Of a DNA stretch of 57,300 bases, positions 36,720 through 44,782 are shown piece after piece (positions within the stretch are counted from its first letter, which is position 1; each line of letters opens with the position of its first letter). The stretch spans positions 1-57,300 of the forward strand of contig CALLWB010000114.1 of NCBI GenBank assembly GCA_938016265.1, read 5' to 3'. Under the pieces are notes generated by a model, which saw only the letters and a program-made list of their open reading frames with translations, was not told the DNA's origin and ran no database searches. The translations under genes and the position numbers were made by a program. This DNA is from an uncultured Saprospiraceae bacterium (GTDB lineage Bacteria > Bacteroidota > Bacteroidia > Chitinophagales > Saprospiraceae).

Positions 36720-37041
36720 GAGAAAATAGTGTTAAAAATTAGGTTGTGAATTTTGGTAAAAATAGTGAATTTGTGACACAAAAAATAATAATTCACAAAA
36801 ACAACAAAAAACAAACTGGAAACTCAAAAACAAACAATACGCACTATTATATTTTGAATCTAGATTTAAAAAACATCATATCAATGAATAACTTAATTCG
36901 TTAATTGACGTATTAGAGATATTTAGTTCCTATTTTGTTAATGTTCTTGCAAAAAATTGGAAGATCGTGACATAGAAATGAAGCGAAGTCCAACTCTTTA
37001 GCTCACGGGATATTTGACACAAACCGATTATTAATCCCCTA
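36720..37041. other. AT-rich spacer upstream of the second peptidase gene
   Basis: This spacer must hold the promoter of the 32835-36719 gene; the closest match is TATTTTTA on the minus strand near 36765. I see no reading frame, hairpin or repeat. Confidence 0.45.
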
Positions 37042-37788
37042 TCAAAAACCAAAATTTAAGATTTCCTTAAGATCTTCCGGAGTATCGATACTGGCCGTTT
37101 CAATATTTGTTTCTACTACACCTATAGAAAGACTGTTTTGAATCCATCTTAGTTGCTCAAGGCTTTCTGATTTTTCTAACGATGTGGGTGCTAGGGCAGT
37201 AAGTCTTTTTAGAAGTTTCGCTTTGTAGGCATAAAGTCCAATATGTTTATAGAAATCATGATGATCAAGCCAGGAAATTTCAGGAATTCCTCTTAAATGA
37301 GGGATGGTGTTCCTACTAAAATATAATGCCTTGTGTTGAAAATCAGTGACCAACTTTACGGTATTTCTATTAAATAGCTCTTTATGATTTGTTATTTTCT
37401 TTGACAAGGTTGCAACATCAAATTTGTCAAAATGTTCAGCATAAAAATTAATAAGGAGATCAATTTGTTCTGGTTGGATGAACGGTTCATCCCCTTGTAT
37501 ATTAAGAACGATGTCAAACATTTCGTCCATCGCCGCAAATGCCTCTGCACAGCGATCCGTGCCAGTTAAGTGTTCTGGAGAAGTCATCATCACCTTAGCA
37601 CCAAAGGAGGTGCAATGATCAAATATCCGTTGATCATCCGTTGCAATTATTATTTTTTGAAGTGTTTTTGCCTTGTTAGCTTGCCGATATACCCGTTCTA
37701 TCATTGTTACACCTTTAATATCTATTAATGGTTTACCGGGAAATCTGGTAGATGCGTAGCGGGCAGGTATTATGGCTAATGTTTTCAA
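37042..37788 (-). CDS. kdsB: 3-deoxy-manno-octulosonate cytidylyltransferase
   Basis: This 248-residue enzyme makes CMP-Kdo from CTP and Kdo for lipopolysaccharide core synthesis. The N-terminal IIPARYASTRFPGKPL is the nucleotide-binding motif, with IERVYRQANKAK, VVLNIQGDEPFI-type ILNIQGDEPFIQPEQ, and a KHIGLYAYKAKLL segment. It is full length and cytosolic. It has a TATTTTTG box at 37819-37826. It shows that the organism makes Kdo-containing lipopolysaccharide. No other lps gene is adjacent. Confidence 0.95.
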   Translation of the reverse strand: MKTLAIIPARYASTRFPGKPLIDIKGVTMIERVYRQANKAKTLQKIIIATDDQRIFDHCTSFGAKVMMTSPEHLTGTDRCAEAFAAMDEMFDIVLNIQGDEPFIQPEQIDLLINFYAEHFDKFDVATLSKKITNHKELFNRNTVKLVTDFQHKALYFSRNTIPHLRGIPEISWLDHHDFYKHIGLYAYKAKLLKRLTALAPTSLEKSESLEQLRWIQNSLSIGVVETNIETASIDTPEDLKEILNFGF

Positions 37789-37818
37789 GAATTGAATTTA
37801 TTGAAGTGCAAATTTTGA

Positions 37819-37826
37819 CAAAAATA
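37819..37826 (-). promoter_or_regulatory. Predicted -7 box (TATTTTTG) for kdsB
   Basis: The minus strand reads TATTTTTG, a full TAnnTTTG match 31 bases before the ATG at 37788. Confidence 0.45.
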
Positions 37827-37895
37827 AGTCATTAACATAAAATTAGGCCTATTTTTTTGTTTATCGACTGATCTACTAGTAATTTGGCAGCCGAT

Positions 37896-37926
37896 TTGTA
37901 TACCTTATTGTTACGAATTAGATTTT
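37896..37926 (+). promoter_or_regulatory. Predicted promoter for the LysM gene
   Basis: TTG at 37896-37898 is followed after 20 bases by TAGATTTT, 7 of 8 bases of TAnnTTTG. The ATG at 37945 is 18 bases later. Confidence 0.45.
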
Positions 37927-37944
37927 TGCACTTAATATATATTC

Positions 37945-38838
37945 ATGAACAGACAAGTAAACTTACTGAGTTTCCTTATCATTTTTCCTATTTTGGTGTT
38001 TGCACAAATTAAAAATGAAGCAATCATACCACTGGCGAAATCCCCCTACCTTACTTCTACAGATACCATAATGGTTAATGTTGGATTGTTAAATCAAAAA
38101 ACATTCAATCATCAAATCAAAAGAGGGCAAACACTATATGGGTTGACCAAGTTTTTTGGTATTACCATGGAAGATATCTTTTTTTACAATCCTAACCTGA
38201 GAAAAGAAGGGCTTAGCCTGTATCAATTTGTAGAATTGCCCATCACCAACAGATCAATCATCCGTCGGTCAGACCAAGAACTTGACAAAAAATACTATAT
38301 ACCAGTTTGTTACATAGTTAGGCCGCAAGAGACGTTATATAAGATATCAAAGACCTACTTCAGTATGTCTCCCCTTCTTTTGCAACAGAATAACGAAAAG
38401 GTTTCAACCAATCTAGGCGTTGGAGATACCCTCCTCATCGGTTGGATGAAAACAGATGGGATTTTGCAAAAATCCTCCGAATCCCAAAGCGTGGTAAAGT
38501 CTGAAATTCAAAAAGCCAATACCCCTTACTTCCAACAGTTCACGGCCAATCAAGCCGCTAAAAGTGAGGTAAAGGAAAACGGAATCGCTTACTGGAAAGA
38601 ACAAGGAACAGCAAAAGGAAAAATCAACTTTCTTGCGCTCCATCGCTCTGCTCCGATGGGCTCCATCCTCAAAATTCTAAACCCAATGACGGGCAAAATA
38701 TTATATGCCAAGGTGACTGGGCGAATACCAAACTCTACGTATGAACCTACTATAAAAGTGGTAATTTCTCCATCCATCGCAAAAGGACTTGGAGCGATCG
38801 ACCCTAAGTTTCACGTGAAAATTACTTACCTCAAATAG
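37945..38838 (+). CDS. Secreted LysM protein with RlpA-like C-terminus
   Basis: This 297-residue protein has a signal peptide (VNLLSFLIIFPILVFAQ), two LysM domains and a C-terminal double-psi-barrel-like region. LysM1 is about 51-100 (HQIKRGQTLYGLTKFFGITM) and LysM2 about 128-175 (YIVRPQETLYKISKTYFSMS). The end (about 215-297) has ALHRSAPMGSILKILNPMTG and VKVVISPSIAKGLGAI-like text, as in RlpA. LysM domains bind peptidoglycan in the periplasm. The usual catalytic Asp/His of the barrel in lytic enzymes is not obvious. It is a single gene before the 38899 operon. Confidence 0.82.
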   Translation: MNRQVNLLSFLIIFPILVFAQIKNEAIIPLAKSPYLTSTDTIMVNVGLLNQKTFNHQIKRGQTLYGLTKFFGITMEDIFFYNPNLRKEGLSLYQFVELPITNRSIIRRSDQELDKKYYIPVCYIVRPQETLYKISKTYFSMSPLLLQQNNEKVSTNLGVGDTLLIGWMKTDGILQKSSESQSVVKSEIQKANTPYFQQFTANQAAKSEVKENGIAYWKEQGTAKGKINFLALHRSAPMGSILKILNPMTGKILYAKVTGRIPNSTYEPTIKVVISPSIAKGLGAIDPKFHVKITYLK

Positions 38839-38860
38839 CCAATACCATTAATTTGTTCCT

Positions 38861-38868
38861 TAACTTTG
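38861..38868 (+). promoter_or_regulatory. Predicted -7 box (TAACTTTG) for the BtrH-ABC operon
   Basis: TAACTTTG is a full TAnnTTTG match, 30 bases before the ATG at 38899. It fixes the start: an in-frame TTG at 38866 lies inside the box. Confidence 0.5.
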
Positions 38869-38898
38869 TACCCTACTTTAACTTCAAAGAAAATAGTT

Positions 38899-39312
38899 AT
38901 GAAGAAGGATAATGTCCCTCAGGATGACGAAAACATACTAGAAGGAAAATTTGGAATGCTTCAATACGCGACTGACAAAGACGGCAATTATGTTGGTATA
39001 CCAAGTAAAGGTTGGGAACCTGAGAATGCCGCTCTAAAACAAGCATGGGAAGTGATCAATGAACGAGTAGAAGATGCAAGAAATCAAGTATTGGAAGGCA
39101 AGGCCAGCCCACTTTTGTTTCATATGGAAAAACATTTAATGGACATCAAACTCCTGGCAGAACATGTTGGTTTTTTCAGATGGACAGTAAAGCGGCATTT
39201 CAAACCAACCGTTTTTGCAAAACTAAGTGAAAGTACCTTAGAAAAATATGCAAGAGTATTTAATATCACTCAACAGCAGCTAAAGTCAGTAGAAGAGGAA
39301 AACAATTTATGA
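38899..39312 (+). CDS. Small helical protein, first gene of the BtrH-ABC operon
   Basis: I use the ATG at 38899, as an in-frame TTG at 38866 overlaps the promoter box; the product is 137 residues. It has no signal peptide. The C-terminal half (about 75-130) is helical with a possible helix-turn-helix: MDIKLLAEHVGFFRWTVKRH then LEKYARVFNITQQQL. The N-terminal part (YATDKDGNYVGIPSKGWEP) has no family I recognise. Its stop overlaps the next start (ATGA), which argues for coupled translation with the BtrH-like protein. It may be a regulator or a partner protein; no function can be assigned. Confidence 0.7.
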   Translation: MKKDNVPQDDENILEGKFGMLQYATDKDGNYVGIPSKGWEPENAALKQAWEVINERVEDARNQVLEGKASPLLFHMEKHLMDIKLLAEHVGFFRWTVKRHFKPTVFAKLSESTLEKYARVFNITQQQLKSVEEENNL

Positions 39313-40310
39313 ACATCGAATTTGAACACCGACAATCTGCTCATTGTGAAAATGGTGCAGTTTCTAACTTACTAAATTTCCATGGTTTAACATTGAGCGA
39401 ACCAATGGTTTTCGGAATAGGATCTGGTCTTTTCCTTTGTCATTTGCCGTTTGTCAAACTGAATGGAATACCGGTTACCACTTACCGGACGCTGCCTGGT
39501 CAAATTTTCAGGCGATTTGCAAAAAGAACGGGAATCCAAGTGCACACTCAAAAATTCAGAAGTGAAGAAAAAGCAATGGAAGAACTCGACCGTTGTTTGG
39601 AAAAGGGACTTCCTGTAGGCATGCTGACCAGTGTTTTTTATCTGCCATATTTGCCAAAGGCGTTTCGATTTCATTTTAATGCACATAATATTGTTGCCTT
39701 TGGTAAGAAAAACGGCAACTATCTGATCAGTGATTCCGTGATGGATTACACGACAGAAATCTCTCCTGAGGACTTAATTCGGGCTAGATTTGCCAAGGGA
39801 ACAGCCCCTCCAAAAGGGCGAATGTATTATCCGTTGGCAGTCCCAACAGACATCGATTTAAAACAACCAATAATAAAAGGGATAAAAAATACGGCATATG
39901 ATATGTCTAGAATTCCTGTCCCATTGTTTGGTCATAAAGCAGGCCATTTCCTAGCAAAAAGGATAAGAAAATGGCCAGAAAAACTAGGAAAAAGAAAAGC
40001 TTCACAGTTTGCTGGCCATCTGATTAGAATGCAGGAGGAAATTGGTACAGGTGGTGCAGGATTTCGGTTTATTTTTGCTGCTTTTTTACAGGAAGCTGCT
40101 CCAATCATGGGAGACGATTGGTTGAAAGAAAAATCTACAGAAATGACCGCCATTGGAGATCGATGGCGTGATCTTGCTTATATAGCTGGCCGACTTTGCA
40201 AAGGCCGAAACAACGAAGACGAAACTTATGATGCCATTGCTGACATCATGATTGAATGCGCCGAGCGCGAATATGTGCTCTTTGATGAATTATATAAAAA
40301 ATATAAATAA
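39309..40310 (+). CDS. BtrH-like acyltransferase (BtrH N-domain, DUF4872)
   Basis: This 333-residue protein has the papain-like N-terminal fold of BtrH, the butirosin enzyme that moves an acyl group from an ACP to an aminoglycoside. A Cys lies in HRQSAHCENGAVSNLLNFHG (about residue 13) and a His in FNAHNIVAFGKKNGNYLISD; an Asp follows, giving a Cys-His-Asp set. The C-terminal half (about 185-333) is the helical DUF4872 part with EIGTGGAGFRFIFAAFLQEA. It sits in a tight operon with an ABC-2 exporter, between two arms of a pigment cluster rich in ACPs. I infer that it transfers an ACP-bound acyl group; the acceptor is unknown. Confidence 0.8.
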   Translation: MNIEFEHRQSAHCENGAVSNLLNFHGLTLSEPMVFGIGSGLFLCHLPFVKLNGIPVTTYRTLPGQIFRRFAKRTGIQVHTQKFRSEEKAMEELDRCLEKGLPVGMLTSVFYLPYLPKAFRFHFNAHNIVAFGKKNGNYLISDSVMDYTTEISPEDLIRARFAKGTAPPKGRMYYPLAVPTDIDLKQPIIKGIKNTAYDMSRIPVPLFGHKAGHFLAKRIRKWPEKLGKRKASQFAGHLIRMQEEIGTGGAGFRFIFAAFLQEAAPIMGDDWLKEKSTEMTAIGDRWRDLAYIAGRLCKGRNNEDETYDAIADIMIECAEREYVLFDELYKKYK

Positions 40311-40312
40311 TC

Positions 40313-41065
40313 TTGGAACACCAACCAATAATCACCATCGATGGATTGACCAAACGGTATAAAGGTACTTCTATTCCTGCTGTAAATGGGGTTTCTCTTT
40401 CTATTGAAGCAGGCGATTTTTTCGGATTGCTTGGTCCAAACGGTGCAGGGAAAACAACAACGATTTCTGTCCTTTGTGGTCTGTTAAAAGCAACTTCTGG
40501 CGAAGTAAAAATTGATGGGCATTCCATAAGCAAAAATAAAGAGTTTTTAAAACAAATCATCGGTGTCGTTCCTCAAGAAATCGCCTTGTTTCCTAGCCTT
40601 ACAGCAAGAGAGAATTTAATGTATTTTGGCCAGATGTATGGTTTAGAAAAACAAGAACTCACTAGCCGGGTAAACGATTTATTAGAGGTTTTTGGGCTTT
40701 CGCCGAATGCAGATCGTTTCGTAGAAACCTATTCCGGAGGTATGAAGCGAAGAACCAATCTGATTGCAGGGATCTTGCACGCACCTAAAGTCTTATTTTT
40801 AGATGAACCAACTGTCGGCGTCGATGTACAATCAAAATCAGTCATCACCAACTTTCTAAAAGACCTCAATAAATCAGGAACAACAATTATCTACACCTCC
40901 CATCACTTAAAAGAAGCAGAAAATCTTTGTAAAACGATTGCCATCATTGATAATGGCAAAATAATAGCGCACGGACGTCCACAAGAAATGGTCGCTAGTC
41001 ATCAACAGGCAGAACACCTGGAAGACGTTTTTTTAGAATTAACAGGTACAGAATTAAGAGACTAA
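40313..41065 (+). CDS. ABC-2 type exporter ATPase
   Basis: This 250-residue ATPase starts at a TTG (40313), 2 bases after the BtrH-like stop; no in-frame ATG precedes Walker A, so the TTG start seems real and coupled to the upstream gene. Motifs are Walker A LLGPNGAGKTTTI, the Q-loop GVVPQEIALFP, the signature YSGGMKRRTNL, Walker B VLFLDEPTVGVD and the H-loop YTSHHLKEAE. The DEPTVGVD form and the neighbour permease mark the drug/lipid exporter branch. Its stop and the permease start are contiguous. It powers the 41066-42352 permease. Confidence 0.92.
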   Translation: MEHQPIITIDGLTKRYKGTSIPAVNGVSLSIEAGDFFGLLGPNGAGKTTTISVLCGLLKATSGEVKIDGHSISKNKEFLKQIIGVVPQEIALFPSLTARENLMYFGQMYGLEKQELTSRVNDLLEVFGLSPNADRFVETYSGGMKRRTNLIAGILHAPKVLFLDEPTVGVDVQSKSVITNFLKDLNKSGTTIIYTSHHLKEAENLCKTIAIIDNGKIIAHGRPQEMVASHQQAEHLEDVFLELTGTELRD

Positions 41066-42352
41066 ATGCATCGACTAGTAGCATCCATAAAAAAAGAGTT
41101 CCTCGTACTTATTCGTGATAAAGCGGGTTTGGCTATTCTGTTTATTATGCCAATGGTCCTAGTCTTTATCATGTCTATGATTCAAGATGCGCCGTTCCGC
41201 GATTATCAGGAAGCTAGCATTCCTATGATTCTAGTAAACGAAGATCAAGACTCTCTGGGAGCAGTGATTGAACGCGGACTGACAGAATCTGATATCTTTG
41301 AAGTGCATACCTTCAAAAATAAAGAATTAACTCTAGTAGAAGAATCCGTAGCAAACGGGACACATGCACTAGGAATAGTCATACCCAAAGGAGCCACGCA
41401 GGCCCTTCGCAAAAAAGCAGAAATAAGAGTCAGCAAAACACTGGAAGGCCTGGGACTTTCTGAAGCACTCGACGATAGTGAAATCGAACAGGTGGAGGTG
41501 CTAGTCTTCCTGGATCCTGCCACCAAAAAATCGTTTAAAGGCTCGGTGATGAATGCCATTCAACAATTTACCAGCAAAATAGAAAATCAGATTATCATCA
41601 CCTCTTTTTCAAAATCGCTTTCAGAAATTGTCCCGGATGTAGATACTTCCACCCCAATTGAATTTGAAGAAAAGGAGTTAATTACCTTCACAGAAGTATT
41701 TGCTGGCCAGGCGGAAGAGATCAGTGCTTCTTCATTGAACTCCGTACAGCATAATGTGCCTGCTTGGACCATGTTTGCAATGTTCTTTATTGTTATTCCG
41801 CTAGCGGGCCACATGATCAAGGAGCGCGATCAGGGAAGCACCCTTCGTCTCCAACTCATGCCTGGTTCTGACTGGATTGTCCCTGCAGGAAAAGTGCTTT
41901 TGTATGTTTGTGTCTGCTTGGTTCAGTTTTTTCTTATGCTGTTGGTCGGTTTGTTTTTGTTGCCAATGTTTGGTTTGCCGATGTTAGATTTGGGTAACAA
42001 TTTAATTGCTATGTTGTTAGTAGCTGCAGCCTCTGCATTTGCGGCGACGGGTTTCGGGATTATGGTCGGTACTATTTTTAAGACCCACCAACAAGCCATG
42101 TCTTTTGGATCGGTGTCTGTTATTATTTTAGCCGCTTTAGGCGGAATATGGGTACCGCTCTATATTATGCCTCCAGCAATGCAGGCAATGGGTAAAATTT
42201 CTCCTTTAAACTGGGGGTTAAGTGGGTTTAATGATGTCTTTCTAAGAGGAGGCGGTATTGAATCTGTCGTACCGGAAGTCAGTTTATTACTAATATTCTT
42301 TATAATAACTAGCTTAATCGCATACACTTACAATAAAATGAGTTATTCTTAA
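41066..42352 (+). CDS. ABC-2 type exporter permease
   Basis: This 428-residue membrane protein has a first helix (about 22-40, AGLAILFIMPMVLVFIMSM), a large extracytoplasmic domain (about 45-225) and a cluster of five or six helices (about 230-428), including VPAWTMFAMFFIVIPLAG and LIAMLLVAAASAFAATGFGIMVG. The layout is typical of ABC2_membrane_3/YhgE-like exporters. It forms a transporter with the adjacent ATPase. As the last gene of the BtrH operon, it may export an acylated product. The substrate is unknown. Confidence 0.9.
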   Translation: MHRLVASIKKEFLVLIRDKAGLAILFIMPMVLVFIMSMIQDAPFRDYQEASIPMILVNEDQDSLGAVIERGLTESDIFEVHTFKNKELTLVEESVANGTHALGIVIPKGATQALRKKAEIRVSKTLEGLGLSEALDDSEIEQVEVLVFLDPATKKSFKGSVMNAIQQFTSKIENQIIITSFSKSLSEIVPDVDTSTPIEFEEKELITFTEVFAGQAEEISASSLNSVQHNVPAWTMFAMFFIVIPLAGHMIKERDQGSTLRLQLMPGSDWIVPAGKVLLYVCVCLVQFFLMLLVGLFLLPMFGLPMLDLGNNLIAMLLVAAASAFAATGFGIMVGTIFKTHQQAMSFGSVSVIILAALGGIWVPLYIMPPAMQAMGKISPLNWGLSGFNDVFLRGGGIESVVPEVSLLLIFFIITSLIAYTYNKMSYS

Positions 42353-42479
42353 TGATTGAAATAATAGTTTGAAGGGATTTAAACATAAATTTCCCTACCA
42401 AACAGCAGTAATTGAATAACTTCTAAATTAAAATCTTAAAAACATTTGCAAGTTGATTAGAATTTAATGAAACTTGTTT

Positions 42480-42487
42480 TAATTTTG
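42480..42487 (+). promoter_or_regulatory. Predicted -7 box (TAATTTTG)
   Basis: TAATTTTG is a full TAnnTTTG match 15 bases before the ATG at 42503. It overlaps a more upstream ATG at 42467, which argues against using that codon. Confidence 0.45.
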
Positions 42488-42502
42488 AGCAAAATTCTAA
42501 TA

Positions 42503-42892
42503 ATGATCACCACAGAAGCGCACGAACTTATACTTAATATTAAAAAAGAATTGAACAAGTCAGGAATCACTGTTCCTGTTATTGTTGAACATCTTAAGAA
42601 CCTACGCCCTCATTTCATAGAGACCAAAGACCCAACGATTACTAAGGTTGTGCGTCTTGTATATGAACATCTTGAGCAATTTGGGACATTCAACATCTCC
42701 CTTCCACAGGAAGAAGAACATGATGAAGAAGGGGAAGTAATTGTAGTAGAACATGTTCCACCAACTACTGACGAAGAGCGTGTAGAAAGCCTTGACTATT
42801 TGATGTCTTTAATTTTAAATGGCAGAAACAAGCTAAACCGCGCTGAAATCACAATCTACAGAGACACGCTAATCAAATCGTTGAAGTCGTAA
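42503..42892 (+). CDS. Small acidic hypothetical protein
   Basis: I choose the ATG at 42503 over 42467 because the promoter box at 42480-42487 lies between them; the product is 129 residues. It has no signal or membrane segment. Helices at about 5-60 (LILNIKKELNKSGITVPVIVEHL) and 95-129 flank an acidic middle (EEEHDEEGEVIVVEHV). It belongs to no family I recognise, but codon use and length look genuine. It follows the ABC operon by 150 bases and is convergent with the methyltransferase gene. No function is proposed. Confidence 0.65.
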   Translation: MITTEAHELILNIKKELNKSGITVPVIVEHLKNLRPHFIETKDPTITKVVRLVYEHLEQFGTFNISLPQEEEHDEEGEVIVVEHVPPTTDEERVESLDYLMSLILNGRNKLNRAEITIYRDTLIKSLKS

Positions 42893-42920
42893 GGGGTTTC
42901 TGAAAACTCCTTATCTCTTA

Positions 42921-43733
42921 CTACAATTTTACCGCGATCACTTCGACCATTTGAGGTGTTAAGATGGTCGCTCCGGGTGTATTTTCCAATTCCTCCATCT
43001 CTTCTAATGCTTTAGCGACTTCTTCTGAATTAAGGTAGTTCGTCAATTTGGGCAAATAGATTTTTAAGAAGGACTTTGGCCATTGCCATACCATGTCTCC
43101 TGGTAGCGCAATTTTTGGCATCGGTCGAACACTTATCACTTCTAGTCCTTCTGCCTCAAACATAGCAGGAAGTTTTCTACCAATATCAATCTCGCTATCC
43201 GATTCTTTAAAACTTCGAAGAATACTGTTTATTCCATGCTGTAAGGCAGGAAAATGAGGTTCCACTTGGAAGGTCGACCAATTGTAATATTCCTGCGAGA
43301 CAATCACGCCTCCAGATCTAAGCGATCTTACCAATTTGCCAATGATTTCCTTAGGATTCGGTACCCAAGCCAGGGCCCAACGATGATAAATGCCATCAAT
43401 ACTATCGTCTTCCAGCACCATATTCTCAAAATCCGAGTGGATCAACTCGATATCCAAACCATGTTGAGTTGCTGTTTGCTTCAGAAAATCCAAAAAGACT
43501 TTAGACTTGTCAACGGCGATTACTTTTCCTTCTTCTCCAACGATGTAAGCCAGATCTTGTGTACAAAATCCCGGCCCACTTCCTAAATCCAAAATCGTCT
43601 GTCCAGCGGTAAATTCTGCCAGTTCCCAGCCTTTCAAAGCTTCAGAAGCCCATACTTGATGTTGTAAGCCAAGACGATGCAGTTCTTTGCGTTCAGTACC
43701 CAGGACATAAGCGTTTTTCTCATTGGTTTCCAT
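42921..43733 (-). CDS. Class I SAM-dependent methyltransferase
   Basis: This 270-residue cytosolic protein has the Rossmann-like SAM fold: motif I TILDLGSGPGFCTQDLA (about 45-61), an acidic end of strand 2 at VIAVDKSKVFLDF, and motif post-II DDSIDGIYHRWALAWV. The C-terminal part has PKIALPGDMVWQWPKSF, probably shaping the substrate site. It matches the UbiE/Methyltransf_25 type of small-molecule methylases; the substrate cannot be told. It is a single gene facing the plus-strand pigment arm, so a pigment-methylating role is possible but unproven. Confidence 0.88.
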   Translation of the reverse strand: METNEKNAYVLGTERKELHRLGLQHQVWASEALKGWELAEFTAGQTILDLGSGPGFCTQDLAYIVGEEGKVIAVDKSKVFLDFLKQTATQHGLDIELIHSDFENMVLEDDSIDGIYHRWALAWVPNPKEIIGKLVRSLRSGGVIVSQEYYNWSTFQVEPHFPALQHGINSILRSFKESDSEIDIGRKLPAMFEAEGLEVISVRPMPKIALPGDMVWQWPKSFLKIYLPKLTNYLNSEEVAKALEEMEELENTPGATILTPQMVEVIAVKL

Positions 43734-43892
43734 TGATATTTGTTTCTGGTGTTTAAATCAAACGATGAATTATTGCAATGTAAAAAATGATATTCAAAAA
43801 ATCAGCTATTCTGCCTGCTTATTCTATTTTTCAGAAGAAGAAATTCCTTTTTATTCAGGAATAATAACTTAATTTAGCGAAAAATTAACCTT

Positions 43893-44138
43893 ATGGAAAT
43901 TGGACCAGATCCTAAAATATTAATGAAGTTGGTAACAATGCGTATGCCTTTTGGTAAACACAAGGGAAAATTGCTCTGCGACTTACCAGAAGATTATTTG
44001 ATTTGGTTCAACCACAAAGGCATGCCTGAAGGAAAACTAGGGGAATATATGCTGAATGTGTACACCATGAAAGTCAATGGGTTGGATAGTATGCTTGACA
44101 AACTTAAAACGATGGTTCCTAGTCAGGAGGAGGAATAG
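43893..44138 (+). CDS. DUF3820 protein
   Basis: This 81-residue protein contains MPFGKHKGKLLCDLPEDYL, the hallmark of the DUF3820 family, followed by IWFNHKGMPEGKLGEYM. The family is small and soluble, often near DNA-processing genes, and the PFGKHKG-type loop also occurs at exonuclease ends. No catalytic residue is obvious. It is a single gene; function unknown. Confidence 0.85.
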   Translation: MEIGPDPKILMKLVTMRMPFGKHKGKLLCDLPEDYLIWFNHKGMPEGKLGEYMLNVYTMKVNGLDSMLDKLKTMVPSQEEE

Positions 44139-44251
44139 TTGTTTAATGTTAGAAGGAGGGTATACGAGAATATTTTTAATGCTTTTCTATTGGTGATTTT
44201 GTGTATAATTAATTGCCTGCAACTTCTCAAAACAATCAGATATATTCTCGC

Positions 44252-44280
44252 ATTCAAACATTGATGCATTCTCGCATTAA
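44252..44280. repeat. Short direct repeat
   Basis: The 11-mer attctcgcatt occurs twice within about 30 bases, separated by caaacattgatgc. It lies in the spacer before the thioesterase gene. No wider repeat structure is seen. Confidence 0.5.
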
Positions 44281-44320
44281 TACATTCCTTAAAAAATTCC
44301 ACTTTGTAGCATTTACTTTG

Positions 44321-44328
44321 TATTTTTG
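44321..44328 (+). promoter_or_regulatory. Predicted -7 box (TATTTTTG) for the second pigment arm
   Basis: TATTTTTG is a full TAnnTTTG match 10 bases before the ATG at 44339. It supports that start and a near-leaderless message. No correctly spaced TTG is seen. Confidence 0.45.
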
Positions 44329-44338
44329 CAGGCAAATT

Positions 44339-44782
44339 ATGAATCGAAAAAAGGCAACAAGCGCAAAAACATTATTTACCACAACTCAAATCCCAGTAAG
44401 ATTTAGTGAGGTAGATTCTTTGAAGGTGGTATGGCATGGCCATTATTACAAATATTTTGAAGATGGACGAGAGGCTTTTGGGCATGAACATGGAATTGAC
44501 TATTTGACAGTATTTGAGCAAGGGTTTGTTATTCCGATCGTCAAATCCTCCTGTGAACACAAAAACCCTTTAGAATATGGAGACGAGGCGATCATAGAGA
44601 CGACTTATGTTGATACTCGAGCTGCCAAGATTCAATTTACCTACAAAATATTCAGGGCCTCCGACAAAAAGTTAGCAGCTACTGGAGCCACTACTCAGGT
44701 TTTCCTCGACCGGGATGGGCAATTGGTGCTAAATACACCTGAATCAGTAGAAGCGTGGAAGAAAAAATGGAAACTAATCTAG
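44339..44782 (+). CDS. 4HBT-type acyl thioesterase
   Basis: This 147-residue hotdog protein starts at the ATG at 44339; an upstream TTG at 44213 adds a 42-residue leader rich in odd residues and is rejected. The 4-hydroxybenzoyl-CoA thioesterase motif is clear: RFSEVDSLKVVWHGHYYKYFEDGREAF. It should release or edit acyl thioesters. In aryl-polyene clusters a thioesterase (ApeK role) is usual. It opens the plus-strand arm, and its stop overlaps the following ketosynthase start by 16 bases. Confidence 0.85.
   Translation: MNRKKATSAKTLFTTTQIPVRFSEVDSLKVVWHGHYYKYFEDGREAFGHEHGIDYLTVFEQGFVIPIVKSSCEHKNPLEYGDEAIIETTYVDTRAAKIQFTYKIFRASDKKLAATGATTQVFLDRDGQLVLNTPESVEAWKKKWKLI

Noticed and set aside
42888-42915. 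A terminator between the 42503-42892 gene and the methyltransferase gene
   Set aside because: aaggggttt and aaaactcctt can pair around a short loop, but the stem is imperfect and has no clear T-run.
44213-44338. An upstream TTG start for the thioesterase
   Set aside because: The leader is unlike the family, and a TATTTTTG -7 box lies inside it.
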